From Paraburkholderia diazotrophica (lineage in GTDB: Bacteria > Pseudomonadota > Gammaproteobacteria > Burkholderiales > Burkholderiaceae), in the NCBI RefSeq assembly GCF_900108945.1, contig NZ_FNYE01000014.1:124001-188000 (forward strand): a DNA stretch of 64,000 nucleotides. The letters run 5' to 3'. A program made the position numbers and the translations under genes. Shown piece after piece: positions 51,964-61,202 of the stretch; within the stretch, counting starts at the first letter, position 1, and each line of letters opens with the position of its first letter. The notes under the pieces were generated by a model that saw nothing but the letters and a program-made list of their open reading frames with translations, was not told the origin of the DNA and searched no databases.

Positions 51964-52569
51964 ATGCAAAAACGATTCAAGCAGTTGATGGTTGTGGCCG
52001 CTTTCGTGCCGACCCTGGCGATGGCGCAAGCGCTGCAAAACCAGCAGCCGGCTCCGGCTGCCCCGGCTGCCGCTGCCCCGGTCGACCCCGCGAAACAAGC
52101 CGCCATCAAGGATCTGCTGGATGCGATCGACGCGCAGAAGCTGGTCGGCGCGATCGGCAACAGCGCGCAGATGCAGGCCAAGCAACTGGTGCCGGCGATC
52201 CTGTCGGACGCGCTGTCGGAAAACAAGACGATGACGGACAAGCAAAAGCAGGCTTCCGTCCCGGCGCTGCAGAAGAATGCCGTGCCGAAGCTGGTTGACT
52301 CGGCTGGCCAGGTCTTCGCAACGGACGCGTTCAAGCAGGACGCGATGCAGGCTCAGTATGACGCCTACGCGAAGTACTACAGCGTGCAGGAAATCAAGGA
52401 CCTGACGACGTTCTACAAGAGCCCGACGGGCCGCAAGTTCATCCAGGTTCAGGACCAGGTTGGCCGCGACGTGGTAAATGGTCTGATGCAGAAGTACATG
52501 CCGCAATCGATCAAGGCGACGCGCGACCAGGCCGACAAGGAAGTCGCTTCCGTCAAGCCGGCGAAGTAA
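51964..52569 (+). CDS. DUF2059-type exported protein
   Basis: A 201-aa protein with signal peptide MQKRFKQLMVVAAFVPTLAMAQA, an Ala/Pro/Gln linker, then a helical domain ending EIKDLTTFYKSPTGRKFIQVQDQVGRDVVNGLMQKYM, a block characteristic of DUF2059. The start at 51964 has AGGGAG upstream; the preceding GTG is not needed. Found between gyrA and serC in Burkholderiaceae. It is probably periplasmic, of unknown function. A hairpin lies downstream before serC. Confidence 0.85.
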   Translation: MQKRFKQLMVVAAFVPTLAMAQALQNQQPAPAAPAAAAPVDPAKQAAIKDLLDAIDAQKLVGAIGNSAQMQAKQLVPAILSDALSENKTMTDKQKQASVPALQKNAVPKLVDSAGQVFATDAFKQDAMQAQYDAYAKYYSVQEIKDLTTFYKSPTGRKFIQVQDQVGRDVVNGLMQKYMPQSIKATRDQADKEVASVKPAK

Positions 52570-52684
52570 GCAGGTCGACAAGGCTGAACGGCGTTCGAAG
52601 CGCGTAACACAGGCGACGGTCGAAGGAATTGGTTGAATCCCTTTGAATCGCCGCGGTTTGGCGGGTTTTGAGCGTCAATGCGAT

Positions 52685-52725
52685 AATGGCTGTTTGCGCT
52701 TGCGCGCAGACGGCCATTTTCTTTC
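52685..52725 (+). terminator. Stem-loop with T-rich tail upstream of serC
   Basis: Positions 52685-52699 pair with 52704-52718 (two G-T wobbles), loop TTGC, followed by TTCTTTC. It probably ends the DUF2059 transcript or forms the serC leader. Confidence 0.6.
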
Positions 52726-52781
52726 AGGCGCGGTTTCCGGTTCTTTTCTACGCCGCGCGCCTGCCTTCCGGGATTCTCACG

Positions 52782-53864
52782 ATGCGCGTGTTCAATTTCT
52801 CCGCCGGTCCGGCGGCCATGCCCGAAGAAGTGCTGCGCCAGGCAGCCGACGAAATGCTCGATTGGCGCGGCAGCGGCATGAGTGTGATGGAAATGAGCCA
52901 TCGCGGCAAAGAGTTCATGACGATCCACGAAGAGGCGTTGACCGATCTGCGCGATCTGCTGCAGGTGCCGTCCAGCCATCAGATCCTCTTCCTGCAAGGT
53001 GGCGGGCTCGGCGAAAACGCAATCGTGCCGATGAACCTGATGGGCCGCAAGGCACGCGCCGACTTCATCGTGACGGGCTCGTGGTCGCAGAAGTCGTTCA
53101 AGGAAGCGCAGAAATACGGCACGGCGAATCTGGCCGCCAGTGGCGAAACGCCCGAAGGCTTTACGCGCGTGCCGCCGCGCGCCGAGTGGAAGCTGTCCGA
53201 CGATCCCGCGTACGTGCACCTCTGTACGAACGAGACGATTCACGGCGTCGAGACTTTCGAGATTCCCGATCTCGGCGACATCCCGCTCGTCGCGGACGCG
53301 TCGTCGCACATCCTGTCGCGCCCGATGGACATCGCCAAATACGGTGTGCTGTTCGGCGGGGCGCAGAAGAACATCGGCATGGCGGGCGTGACCGTCGTGA
53401 TCGTGCGCGAGGACCTGCTGGACCGTTCGATGACTATCTGTCCGTCGGCGTTCGAATGGAAGACGGTCGCGCTGAACAATTCGATGTACAACACGCCGCC
53501 CACATACGCGATCTACGTCGCGGGGCTCGTGTTCAAGTGGTTGAAGAAGCAGGGTGGTCTGAAGGCGATCGAGGCACGCAACGTCGAGAAGGCGAAGCTG
53601 CTGTACGACACCATCGATTCGAGCCGCTTCTATCTGAACAAGGTCGAGCGCAACGCGCGGTCGCGGATGAACGTACCGTTCTTCCTCGCCGACGAGTCGC
53701 GCAACGAAGATTTCCTGGCCGGCGCGAAAGCGCGCGGGCTGGTGCAGCTGAAGGGCCACAAGTCCGTCGGCGGCATGCGGGCGTCGATTTACAACGCGGT
53801 GCCGCTCGAAGGCGTCAAAGCGCTTGTCGAGTACATGAGGGAATTCGAACAGCGCAGCGCGTGA
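52782..53864 (+). CDS. serC: Phosphoserine aminotransferase
   Basis: A 360-aa PLP enzyme of serine (and pyridoxine) synthesis, converting 3-phosphohydroxypyruvate and glutamate to phosphoserine. The N-terminal RVFNFSAGPAAMPEEVL is the SerC signature; the PLP lysine is in FGGAQKNIGMAGV (about residue 198). The start at 52782 is set by this N-terminus. It is the first of the serC-pheA-hisC-tyrA-aroA series, 71 bp before pheA. Confidence 0.97.
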   Translation: MRVFNFSAGPAAMPEEVLRQAADEMLDWRGSGMSVMEMSHRGKEFMTIHEEALTDLRDLLQVPSSHQILFLQGGGLGENAIVPMNLMGRKARADFIVTGSWSQKSFKEAQKYGTANLAASGETPEGFTRVPPRAEWKLSDDPAYVHLCTNETIHGVETFEIPDLGDIPLVADASSHILSRPMDIAKYGVLFGGAQKNIGMAGVTVVIVREDLLDRSMTICPSAFEWKTVALNNSMYNTPPTYAIYVAGLVFKWLKKQGGLKAIEARNVEKAKLLYDTIDSSRFYLNKVERNARSRMNVPFFLADESRNEDFLAGAKARGLVQLKGHKSVGGMRASIYNAVPLEGVKALVEYMREFEQRSA

Positions 53865-53935
53865 TCCTTCGGGACACCGCGCGCGCATCCTTTCCGAACT
53901 GGCCCATACAGGACCCGAAGCGGCCCTTTAGAAGC

Positions 53936-55018
53936 ATGGACGACGAACTCAATTCCCAACTCAAACCGCTGCGCGACCGGATCGACGCGATCGACGCGCA
54001 GCTCATCGCGTTGCTGAATCAACGCGCCGCCGTCGCGCTCGAAGTCGGCGAGGTGAAGAAGCATTTCAACGCGCCCGTGTTTCGTCCGGAGCGCGAGCAG
54101 CAGGTGATCGCGCGTCTGCAGGACATGAGTCAGGGCCCGCTTGCCGGCGAGCACATCGATGCGATCTGGCGCGAAATCATGGCCGCAAGCCGCGCGCTGG
54201 AAAGGAACCTCACGGCCGCATACCTCGGGCCGGCGGGTACCTACAGCGAACAGGCGATGCACGAATATTTCGGCCAGTCGATCGAAGGGCTGCCGTGTTC
54301 GTCGATCGACGAAGTGTTCCGCTCGGTCGAAGCGGGCGGCGCGGAATTCGGCGTCGTGCCCATCGAGAATTCGACGGAAGGCGCAGTGTCGCGCACGCTT
54401 GATCTGCTGCTGCAAACGCAGTTGCTGATCGGCGGCGAACTCGCGTTGCCGATCCACCACAATCTGCTGACGCTCGACGGCGCGCTGACGGGCGTGACCC
54501 GCGTATGCGCGCACGCGCAGGCGTTGGCGCAGTGTCAGCGCTGGCTGTCCACGCACGCGCCGCATGTCGAGCGCCAGGCGGTGTCGAGCAATGCCGAAGC
54601 CGCGCGCATGGCGGCGGAAGACCCAACTATCGCGGCCATCGCCGGCGACCGCGCGGCGACCCAGTACGGTCTGCAAGTCACATATGCGCTGATCCAGGAC
54701 GACCCGCACAACCGCACCCGCTTCGTGATGATCGGCAAGGAGCCGACGGGCGCAAGCGGCTACGACAAGACGTCGCTGATCGTGTCGGTTGCGAACGAAC
54801 CCGGCGCGGTGTTCAAGCTGCTGGAGCCGCTCGCGCGGCACGGCGTGTCGATGACGCGCTTCGAGTCGCGTCCGGCGCGCGTCGGCACGTGGGAGTACTA
54901 CTTCTACATCGACGTCGAAGGCCATCGCGACGATGCGCCCGTTGCGGCCGCGCTTGCCGAACTGGGCCAGAAAGCGGCCTTTCTGAAGATTCTCGGCTCG
55001 TATCCGCGCGCCCGCTGA
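53936..55018 (+). CDS. pheA: Bifunctional chorismate mutase / prephenate dehydratase (P-protein)
   Basis: Makes phenylpyruvate from chorismate. At 360 aa it holds three domains: an AroQ chorismate mutase (residues 1-90, LRDRIDAIDAQLIALLNQRAAVALEVGEVK), prephenate dehydratase (about 95-270, YLGPAGTYSEQA; the catalytic TRF motif in NRTRFVMIG) and a C-terminal ACT regulatory domain (GAVFKLLEPLARHGVSMTRFESRP), the site of feedback by phenylalanine. ATG at 53936. It feeds hisC-encoded transamination downstream. Confidence 0.96.
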   Translation: MDDELNSQLKPLRDRIDAIDAQLIALLNQRAAVALEVGEVKKHFNAPVFRPEREQQVIARLQDMSQGPLAGEHIDAIWREIMAASRALERNLTAAYLGPAGTYSEQAMHEYFGQSIEGLPCSSIDEVFRSVEAGGAEFGVVPIENSTEGAVSRTLDLLLQTQLLIGGELALPIHHNLLTLDGALTGVTRVCAHAQALAQCQRWLSTHAPHVERQAVSSNAEAARMAAEDPTIAAIAGDRAATQYGLQVTYALIQDDPHNRTRFVMIGKEPTGASGYDKTSLIVSVANEPGAVFKLLEPLARHGVSMTRFESRPARVGTWEYYFYIDVEGHRDDAPVAAALAELGQKAAFLKILGSYPRAR

Positions 55019-55079
55019 TGCGCCGCGTTCGATTCCGATCCAAACCAACACACCTGGACAGAGCTACCCGGAGAGCCCT

Positions 55080-56192
55080 ATGACAACGTCTTTCGGTCCT
55101 TCCTATGTGCGCGCGATCGCGCCTTATGTGGCTGGCAAGCCGATCTCGGAAGTCGCGCGTGAATTCGGGCTGGACGAAACGCGCATCGTGAAGCTGGCGT
55201 CGAACGAGAATCCGCTCGGCATGCCGGATTCCGCGAAGACGGCGATGGCGCAGGCCGCGAGCGAACTCGGCCGCTATCCGGATGCGAATGCGTTCGAACT
55301 GAAGGCGGCGCTCTCCGCGCACTACGACGTGCCCGCCGACTGGATCACGCTCGGCAACGGCAGCAATGACATTCTCGAACTGGCCGCGCACGCGTTCGTC
55401 GAGAAGGATCAGTCGGTCGTCTACTCGCAGTATTCGTTCGCCGTCTACGCGCTCGCGACGCAAGGCCTGGGCGCACGCGCGATCGTCGTTCCCGCCGTGA
55501 AGTACGGCCACGACCTCGACGCGATGCTCGCCGCAATCGCCGACGACACGCGGCTCGTTTTCGTTGCGAACCCGAACAATCCGACAGGCACGTTCATCGA
55601 CGGTCCGACGATCGAAGCGTTCCTGTCGAAGGTGCCGCGCCACGTCGCCGTGGTGCTCGACGAGGCGTACACGGAATACCTGAGCGCGGACAAGCGCTAC
55701 GACTCGATCGCGTGGGTGCGCCGCTATCCGAACCTGCTGGTGTCGCGCACGTTCTCGAAGGCGTTCGGTCTTGCCGGCTTGCGCGTCGGCTTCGCGATCG
55801 CGCAGCCGGAGCTGACCGATCTGATGAACCGTCTGCGTCAGCCGTTCAACGTGAACACGCTGGCGCAGGCGGCCGCGATCGCCGCGCTGAACGACAAGCC
55901 TTTCCTGCAGAAGAGCGCGGAACTGAACGTGCAGGGCTATCGCCGGCTGACGGAAGCGTTCGACAAGCTGGGTCTCGAATACGTGCCGTCGGACGGCAAT
56001 TTCGTGCTGGTGCGCGTCGGCGACGACGACAGCGCGGGCAATCGCGTGAACCTCGAGCTGCTGAAGCAGGGCGTGATCGTGCGGCCCGTGGGGAGCTACG
56101 GCTTGCCGCAGTGGCTGCGCGTGACGATCGGCCTGCCCGAGGAAAACGAGGCGTTTATCGCCGCGCTCGAAAAGACGCTGGCGACGGCCTGA
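55080..56192 (+). CDS. hisC: Histidinol-phosphate/aromatic aminotransferase
   Basis: A 370-aa class II PLP aminotransferase of the HisC type. The N-terminal IVKLASNENPLG and the PLP lysine in SRTFSKAFGLAGLRVGF (about residue 228) are signatures. Position between pheA and tyrA suggests that it acts on phenylpyruvate or 4-hydroxyphenylpyruvate/prephenate as well as, or instead of, imidazole acetol phosphate; Burkholderia usually have a second hisC with the his operon. A terminator-like hairpin follows its stop. Confidence 0.94.
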   Translation: MTTSFGPSYVRAIAPYVAGKPISEVAREFGLDETRIVKLASNENPLGMPDSAKTAMAQAASELGRYPDANAFELKAALSAHYDVPADWITLGNGSNDILELAAHAFVEKDQSVVYSQYSFAVYALATQGLGARAIVVPAVKYGHDLDAMLAAIADDTRLVFVANPNNPTGTFIDGPTIEAFLSKVPRHVAVVLDEAYTEYLSADKRYDSIAWVRRYPNLLVSRTFSKAFGLAGLRVGFAIAQPELTDLMNRLRQPFNVNTLAQAAAIAALNDKPFLQKSAELNVQGYRRLTEAFDKLGLEYVPSDGNFVLVRVGDDDSAGNRVNLELLKQGVIVRPVGSYGLPQWLRVTIGLPEENEAFIAALEKTLATA

Positions 56193-56208
56193 GCGTTCAA
56201 TGCAATCC

Positions 56209-56240
56209 ACGCGCCTCATCGAGTGCGAGGCGCGTTTTTT
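56209..56240 (+). terminator. Terminator-like hairpin between hisC and tyrA
   Basis: A perfect 9-bp GC-rich stem (56209-56217 with 56227-56235), a 9-base loop and six T. It begins 17 bp after hisC and its T-run ends two bases before the tyrA GTG. It may act as an attenuator or set the ratio of upstream to downstream expression. Confidence 0.8.
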
Positions 56241-56242
56241 CT

Positions 56243-57229
56243 GTGACTGACGTGGCAGCGTTCTCTTTCGACAAACTGGTGATTTTCGGCGTCGGGCTGA
56301 TCGGCGGATCGCTCGCTCGCGCGCTGCGCGAACGCGCGGACGTAGGCGGCGAGCGCTGCGTGATCGGCGTGGGGCGCTCGGCGGCGTCGATGCAACGCGC
56401 GCTGGAGCTGGGCGTAATCGACGCGAGCGCAGCGCTCGCCGACGACGCCGCGCTGCGCGACGCGCTCAAGGGCGCCGATCTGGTTCTGCTCGCGGCGCCC
56501 GTTGCGCAGACGCAGCCGTTGCTCGAACGCATCGCGCCGTTTCTCGATCCGTCGACGATCGTCACCGATGCCGGCAGCACGAAGTCCGACGTCGTCGCTG
56601 CGGCGCGCGCGGCATTGGGCGAGCGCATCGGCCAGTTCGTGCCGGGGCATCCGATCGCGGGCCGCGAATCGAGCGGCGTCGATGCGGCGCTGCCGGACCT
56701 TTACGTGAACCGCAACGTCGTGCTGTGCGCGTTGCCGGAGAATGCACCGGCGCCCGTCGAACGCGTTGCCGCCATGTGGCGCGCGACGGGAGCGAGCGTG
56801 CACGCGATGTCGGCTGCGCAGCACGATCGCGTGTTCGCGTCGGTCAGCCATTTGCCACATGTGTTGTCGTTCGCGCTCGTCGAGCAGATTCTCAATTCAC
56901 CCGACGCCGCGCTCAAGTTCTCGTTCGCGGCGGGCGGATTCCGCGACTTCACGCGGATTGCCGCGTCGAGCCCGGAAATGTGGCGCGACGTGTGCGTGGC
57001 GAACCGCGCGGCGCTGCTCGACGAGCTCGATGCCTATACGGCCGTGCTGGCGCGCCTGCGCACGGCGATTGAAGCCGGCGACGGCGCCACGCTCGAAGCC
57101 GTGTTCGCGCGCTCGCGCTCGGCGCGCAGCGAGTGGCAGGAACGCGCCGCATCGTCGCAACGAGCGTCGCAACAGGCGTCCCAGCAGCCGTCGCCCGCAC
57201 GCTCCGCAACCGACGACGCGTCGAAATAA
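56243..57229 (+). CDS. tyrA: Prephenate dehydrogenase
   Basis: Oxidises prephenate to 4-hydroxyphenylpyruvate for tyrosine. NAD-binding motif LVIFGVGLIGGSLARALRE is at the N-terminus (residue about 11), and the active-site block VPGHPIAGRESSGVDAA near residue 132 is characteristic. Length 328 aa; the C-terminal 30 residues are Ser/Gln/Ala-rich and probably disordered. The start is taken as GTG 56243 (VTDVAAFSF), which lies directly after a terminator T-run with no ribosome site; GTG 56252 is an alternative. It is 18 bp before aroA. Confidence 0.93.
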   Translation: MTDVAAFSFDKLVIFGVGLIGGSLARALRERADVGGERCVIGVGRSAASMQRALELGVIDASAALADDAALRDALKGADLVLLAAPVAQTQPLLERIAPFLDPSTIVTDAGSTKSDVVAAARAALGERIGQFVPGHPIAGRESSGVDAALPDLYVNRNVVLCALPENAPAPVERVAAMWRATGASVHAMSAAQHDRVFASVSHLPHVLSFALVEQILNSPDAALKFSFAAGGFRDFTRIAASSPEMWRDVCVANRAALLDELDAYTAVLARLRTAIEAGDGATLEAVFARSRSARSEWQERAASSQRASQQASQQPSPARSATDDASK

Positions 57230-57247
57230 CTGGACACTGGAATCCAC

Positions 57248-58552
57248 ATGGAACATCTCGATCTCGGACCATTTTCCCGTGCGTCCGGCACGGTCCGTCT
57301 GCCCGGCTCGAAGAGCATCTCGAACCGCGTGCTGCTGCTCGCGGCGTTGGCCGAGGGCGAGACGACGATCACGAATCTGCTCGATTCGGACGACACGCGC
57401 GTGATGCTCGACGCGCTCGAAAAGCTCGGCGTAAAGCTCAAACGCGACGGCGACACGTGCGTCGTCACGGGCACGCGCGGCGCGCTGCCGGCGGCGCGCG
57501 CCGATCTGTTCCTCGGCAACGCGGGCACGGCCGTGCGGCCGCTGACGGCGGCGCTCGCGGTGAACGGTGGCGATTACCGCATTCACGGCGTGCCGCGCAT
57601 GCACGAGCGGCCGATCCGCGATCTGGTCGACGGGCTGCGTCAGATCGGCGCGAAGATCGATTACGAAGAGAACGAAGGCTTTCCGCCGCTGCGCATCCGT
57701 CCGGCGCAAATTGCCGTCGACGCGCCGATCCGCGTGCGCGGCGACGTGTCGAGCCAGTTCCTGACGGCGCTGCTGATGGCGCTGCCGCTCGTCAGGACGG
57801 CAAGCGGCGAGACGGTCGTCGAAGTGGCGGGCGAACTGATTTCGAAGCCCTATATCGAGATCACGATTGCGCTGATGGCGCGCTTCGGCATCAAGGTCGA
57901 GCGGCTCGGCTGGGAGCGCTTCACGATTCCGAACGGCGTGCGCTATCAGTCGCCGGGCAAGATCATGGTGGAGGGCGATGCGTCGTCGGCGTCGTACTTC
58001 CTCGCGGCGGGCGCGCTGGGCGGCGGGCCGCTGCGCGTCGAGGGCGTGGGCCGCGCGAGCATCCAGGGCGACGTCGGTTTCGCGACGGCGCTCACGAAAA
58101 TGGGCGCGAACGTCACGATGGGCGACGACTGGATTGAGGTGCGCGGTGTCGGCAACGACCACGGCAAGCTCGACCCGATCGACATGGACTTCAACCTGAT
58201 CCCCGACGCGGCGATGACGATCGCCGTGGCGGCGCTGTTTGCCGACGGCACGTCGACGCTGCGCAATATCGCGAGTTGGCGCGTCAAGGAAACCGACCGG
58301 ATTGCCGCGATGGCGACAGAATTGCGCAAGGTCGGCGCGAAGGTGCAGGAAGGCGAGGATTTCCTCGTCGTCACGCCGCCCGAAAAACTGACGGCGAACG
58401 CCGCAATCGACACCTACGACGATCACCGGATGGCGATGTGCTTCTCGCTGGTGAGCCTGGGTGGCGTGCCCGTGCGAATCAACGACCCGAAGTGCGTCGG
58501 CAAGACGTTCCCCGATTATTTCGAGCGCTTCCTTGCGCTCGCTCAACCCTGA
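57248..58552 (+). CDS. aroA: 3-phosphoshikimate 1-carboxyvinyltransferase (EPSP synthase)
   Basis: Joins shikimate-3-phosphate and PEP. A 434-aa class I EPSP synthase: RLPGSKSISNRVLLLAAL (residues about 18-35) binds S3P, FLGNAGTAVRPLTAAL holds the glyphosate-sensitive GNAGTAxRP motif, and DVSSQFLTALLMALP and TYDDHRMAMCFSL are active-site blocks. The wild-type Gly-Pro residues of the glyphosate loop are present. It overlaps no neighbour; cmk starts 50 bp on. Confidence 0.97.
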   Translation: MEHLDLGPFSRASGTVRLPGSKSISNRVLLLAALAEGETTITNLLDSDDTRVMLDALEKLGVKLKRDGDTCVVTGTRGALPAARADLFLGNAGTAVRPLTAALAVNGGDYRIHGVPRMHERPIRDLVDGLRQIGAKIDYEENEGFPPLRIRPAQIAVDAPIRVRGDVSSQFLTALLMALPLVRTASGETVVEVAGELISKPYIEITIALMARFGIKVERLGWERFTIPNGVRYQSPGKIMVEGDASSASYFLAAGALGGGPLRVEGVGRASIQGDVGFATALTKMGANVTMGDDWIEVRGVGNDHGKLDPIDMDFNLIPDAAMTIAVAALFADGTSTLRNIASWRVKETDRIAAMATELRKVGAKVQEGEDFLVVTPPEKLTANAAIDTYDDHRMAMCFSLVSLGGVPVRINDPKCVGKTFPDYFERFLALAQP

Positions 58553-58601
58553 CCCTCGCATTGACAACATCCGCCGCCCGTTTCGACGGGCGACTTTCTA
58601 G

Positions 58602-59288
58602 ATGAAATCGACTCGTCCCTTTCACCAGACGCCCGTCATCACGATCGACGGCCCGACCGCATCCGGCAAAGGCACGGTAGCCGCGCTGGTAGCCGCCGAA
58701 CTGGGCTTCCACCTGCTGGACAGCGGCGCGCTGTACCGGCTCGCCGCGCTCGCCAGCGTGCGCTACAACATCTCCGCCGCCGACGCCGAGGCGCTCGCAA
58801 AACTGGTCGGCGATCTTCATATCACCTTTCGCGAGGGCATCGCGCAACTGGACGGCGTCGACGTGTCGACGGAAATCCGCGCGGAGGAAATCGGCAACCG
58901 GGCGTCGGCTATTGCCGTTCATGCACCCGTCAGGACTGCGCTGATGGCCCGTCAGCGGGCTTTTCGCAAGCAGCCCGGCCTGGTCGCGGACGGCCGCGAC
59001 ATGGGCACTGTGATCTTTCCTGATGCCTTGCTGAAGGTGTTTTTGACGGCGAGCGTCGAGGCGCGCGCGGCCCGCCGGCATAAGCAATTGATCCAAAAAG
59101 GTTTTTCTGCTAATATGGATGACTTGCTTCGGGATTTGCGTGAACGCGACCAGCGCGATAGCAAGCGTGAAGCCGCGCCGCTCAAGCCCGCAGCCGATGC
59201 GCAGCTGCTCGATACCTCGGCACTGTCGATCGACCAGGCGGTCGAACAGGTGGTGCAATGGTACCGGGCGCTGGTTCCGCAGAACTGA
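58602..59288 (+). CDS. cmk: Cytidylate kinase
   Basis: Phosphorylates CMP and dCMP. At 228 aa, with P-loop ITIDGPTASGKGTVAALVA (about residues 13-31), YRLAAL NMP-binding segment, and VADGRDMGTVIFPDA, all strongly conserved in Cmk. The LID Arg residues lie in VEARAARRHKQL. The usual cmk-rpsA linkage is kept, with 179 bp between them. Confidence 0.96.
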   Translation: MKSTRPFHQTPVITIDGPTASGKGTVAALVAAELGFHLLDSGALYRLAALASVRYNISAADAEALAKLVGDLHITFREGIAQLDGVDVSTEIRAEEIGNRASAIAVHAPVRTALMARQRAFRKQPGLVADGRDMGTVIFPDALLKVFLTASVEARAARRHKQLIQKGFSANMDDLLRDLRERDQRDSKREAAPLKPAADAQLLDTSALSIDQAVEQVVQWYRALVPQN

Positions 59289-59414
59289 ACGCGGAAACTC
59301 GCATCAAAGGTGTTTTTGTTGTCGTGTAGGTGCTTTGCCGCCGAGTGTGAACGAAGCGCGAAGCAATTGTTTAACCCTTAACCCCGTATGGCTTTCGCTC
59401 CTTTGCCGTAGTGC

Positions 59415-59431
59415 TGAACCATGGTGGTTCA
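59415..59431 (+). promoter_or_regulatory. Hairpin in rpsA leader
   Basis: A perfect 7-bp inverted repeat (TGAACCA and TGGTTCA) with a 3-base loop, 36 bp before the rpsA start. The rpsA start has no Shine-Dalgarno, so leader structure may set initiation, as in the E. coli rpsA leader that S1 protein represses. Confidence 0.45.
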
Positions 59432-59467
59432 CCTGACGCTGCGAAAACCATGCAAATTCAGATTTTT

Positions 59468-61180
59468 ATGTCCGACCTGCAAACCTCTACCCCGAATACC
59501 GAATCTTTTGCGGCTCTGTTCGAAGAGTCGCTGACCAAGCAGGACATGCGCGCTGGCGAAGTCATCTCCGCCGAAGTCGTGCGCGTCGACCACAACTTCG
59601 TCGTTGTGAACGCTGGTCTCAAGTCCGAAGCCTACATCCCGCTCGAAGAGTTCCTGAATGACGCGGGCGAGGTAGAAGTGCAGGCGGGCGACTTCGTTTC
59701 CGTCGCGATCGACGCGCTGGAAAACGGCTATGGCGACACGATCCTGTCGCGCGACAAGGCGAAGCGTCTGGCTTCGTGGCTGTCGCTGGAAAAGGCCCTC
59801 GACAACAACGAACTCGTGACGGGCACGATCACGGGCAAGGTCAAGGGCGGCATGACCGTCATGGTCAACGGCATCCGCGCGTTCCTGCCGGGCTCGCTGG
59901 TCGACACGCGCCCCGTCAAGGACACGACGCCGTACGAAGGCAAGACGCTGGAATTCCGCGTCATCAAGCTGGATCGCAAGCGCAACAACGTCGTGCTGTC
60001 GCGCCGCGCCGTCATCGAGGCGACGCAAGGCGAAGAGCGCGCAAAGCTGCTCGAGACGCTGAAGGAAGGCGCGATTGTCGAAGGCGTGGTCAAGAACATC
60101 ACCGACTACGGCGCGTTCGTGGACCTCGGCGGCATCGACGGCCTGCTGCACATCACCGACATCGCATGGCGTCGCGTGCGTCACCCGAGCGAAGTGCTGT
60201 CGGTTGGCCAGGAAGTCACCGCAAAGATCCTCAAGTTCGACCAGGAAAAGAACCGCGTTTCGCTCGGTATCAAGCAACTGGGCGACGATCCGTGGGAAGG
60301 CATCTCGCGCCGCTACCCGTCGGGCACGCGTCTGTTCGGCAAGGTCACGAACATCACCGACTACGGTGCGTTCGTCGAAGTCGAATCGGGCATCGAAGGC
60401 CTCGTCCACGTGTCGGAAATGGACTGGACCAACAAGAACGTTGCGCCGTCGAAGGTTGTCCAGCTGGGCGACGAAGTCGAAGTCATGGTTCTCGAAATCG
60501 ACGAAGACCGCCGCCGTATCAGCCTCGGCATGAAGCAGTGCAAGCCGAATCCGTGGGACGACTTCAGCCGCAACTTCAAGAAGGGCGACAAGATCCAGGG
60601 CGCCATCAAGTCGATCACCGACTTCGGCGTGTTCATCGGTCTGCCTGGCGGCATCGACGGTCTGGTTCATCTGTCGGACCTGTCGTGGAGCGAAACGGGC
60701 GAAGAAGCTGTTCGCAAGTACAAGAAGGGCGACGAAGTGGAAGCGATCGTTCTCGGCATCGACGTCGAGAAGGAACGCATTTCGCTGGGCATCAAGCAGC
60801 TCGAAGGCGACCCGTTCAGCAACTTCGTTGCAATGAACGACAAGGGTTCGATCGTCGACGGCACGGTCAAATCGATTGACGCGAAGGGCGCTGTGGTTCA
60901 GCTGACGGCTGACGTCGAAGGCTACCTGCGCGCTTCCGAAATCGCGCAGGATCGCGTGGAAGACGCTCGCAACGTGCTGAAGGAAGGCGACAAGGTCAAT
61001 GCGATGATCATCAACATCGACCGCAAGTCGCGCGGCATCAACCTGTCGATCAAGGCGAAGGACTCGGCTGAGCAGCAGGAAGCGATGCGCGGCCTGCAAG
61101 CTGACAGCAGCTCGGCGGCAAGCGGCACGACGAACCTCGGCGCGCTGCTGAAGGCCAAGCTCGACGGCCAGAACCAGTAA
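59468..61180 (+). CDS. rpsA: 30S ribosomal protein S1
   Basis: A 570-aa mRNA-binding ribosomal protein with six S1 (OB-fold) domains in tandem. Domains 3-6 are the clearest; each has a G-x-V-x-x-I-x-D-F/Y-G-A/V-F-V/I core (VKNITDYGAFVDLGG, VTNITDYGAFVEVES, IKSITDFGVFIGLPG). The start at 59468 (MSDLQTSTP) is the family start; an ATG at 59450 and the upstream open frame are less likely. No Shine-Dalgarno precedes it. ihfB follows after 22 bp. Confidence 0.97.
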   Translation: MSDLQTSTPNTESFAALFEESLTKQDMRAGEVISAEVVRVDHNFVVVNAGLKSEAYIPLEEFLNDAGEVEVQAGDFVSVAIDALENGYGDTILSRDKAKRLASWLSLEKALDNNELVTGTITGKVKGGMTVMVNGIRAFLPGSLVDTRPVKDTTPYEGKTLEFRVIKLDRKRNNVVLSRRAVIEATQGEERAKLLETLKEGAIVEGVVKNITDYGAFVDLGGIDGLLHITDIAWRRVRHPSEVLSVGQEVTAKILKFDQEKNRVSLGIKQLGDDPWEGISRRYPSGTRLFGKVTNITDYGAFVEVESGIEGLVHVSEMDWTNKNVAPSKVVQLGDEVEVMVLEIDEDRRRISLGMKQCKPNPWDDFSRNFKKGDKIQGAIKSITDFGVFIGLPGGIDGLVHLSDLSWSETGEEAVRKYKKGDEVEAIVLGIDVEKERISLGIKQLEGDPFSNFVAMNDKGSIVDGTVKSIDAKGAVVQLTADVEGYLRASEIAQDRVEDARNVLKEGDKVNAMIINIDRKSRGINLSIKAKDSAEQQEAMRGLQADSSSAASGTTNLGALLKAKLDGQNQ

Positions 61181-61202
61181 GCCTTAAGGGGTCTGCTGCA
61201 GT

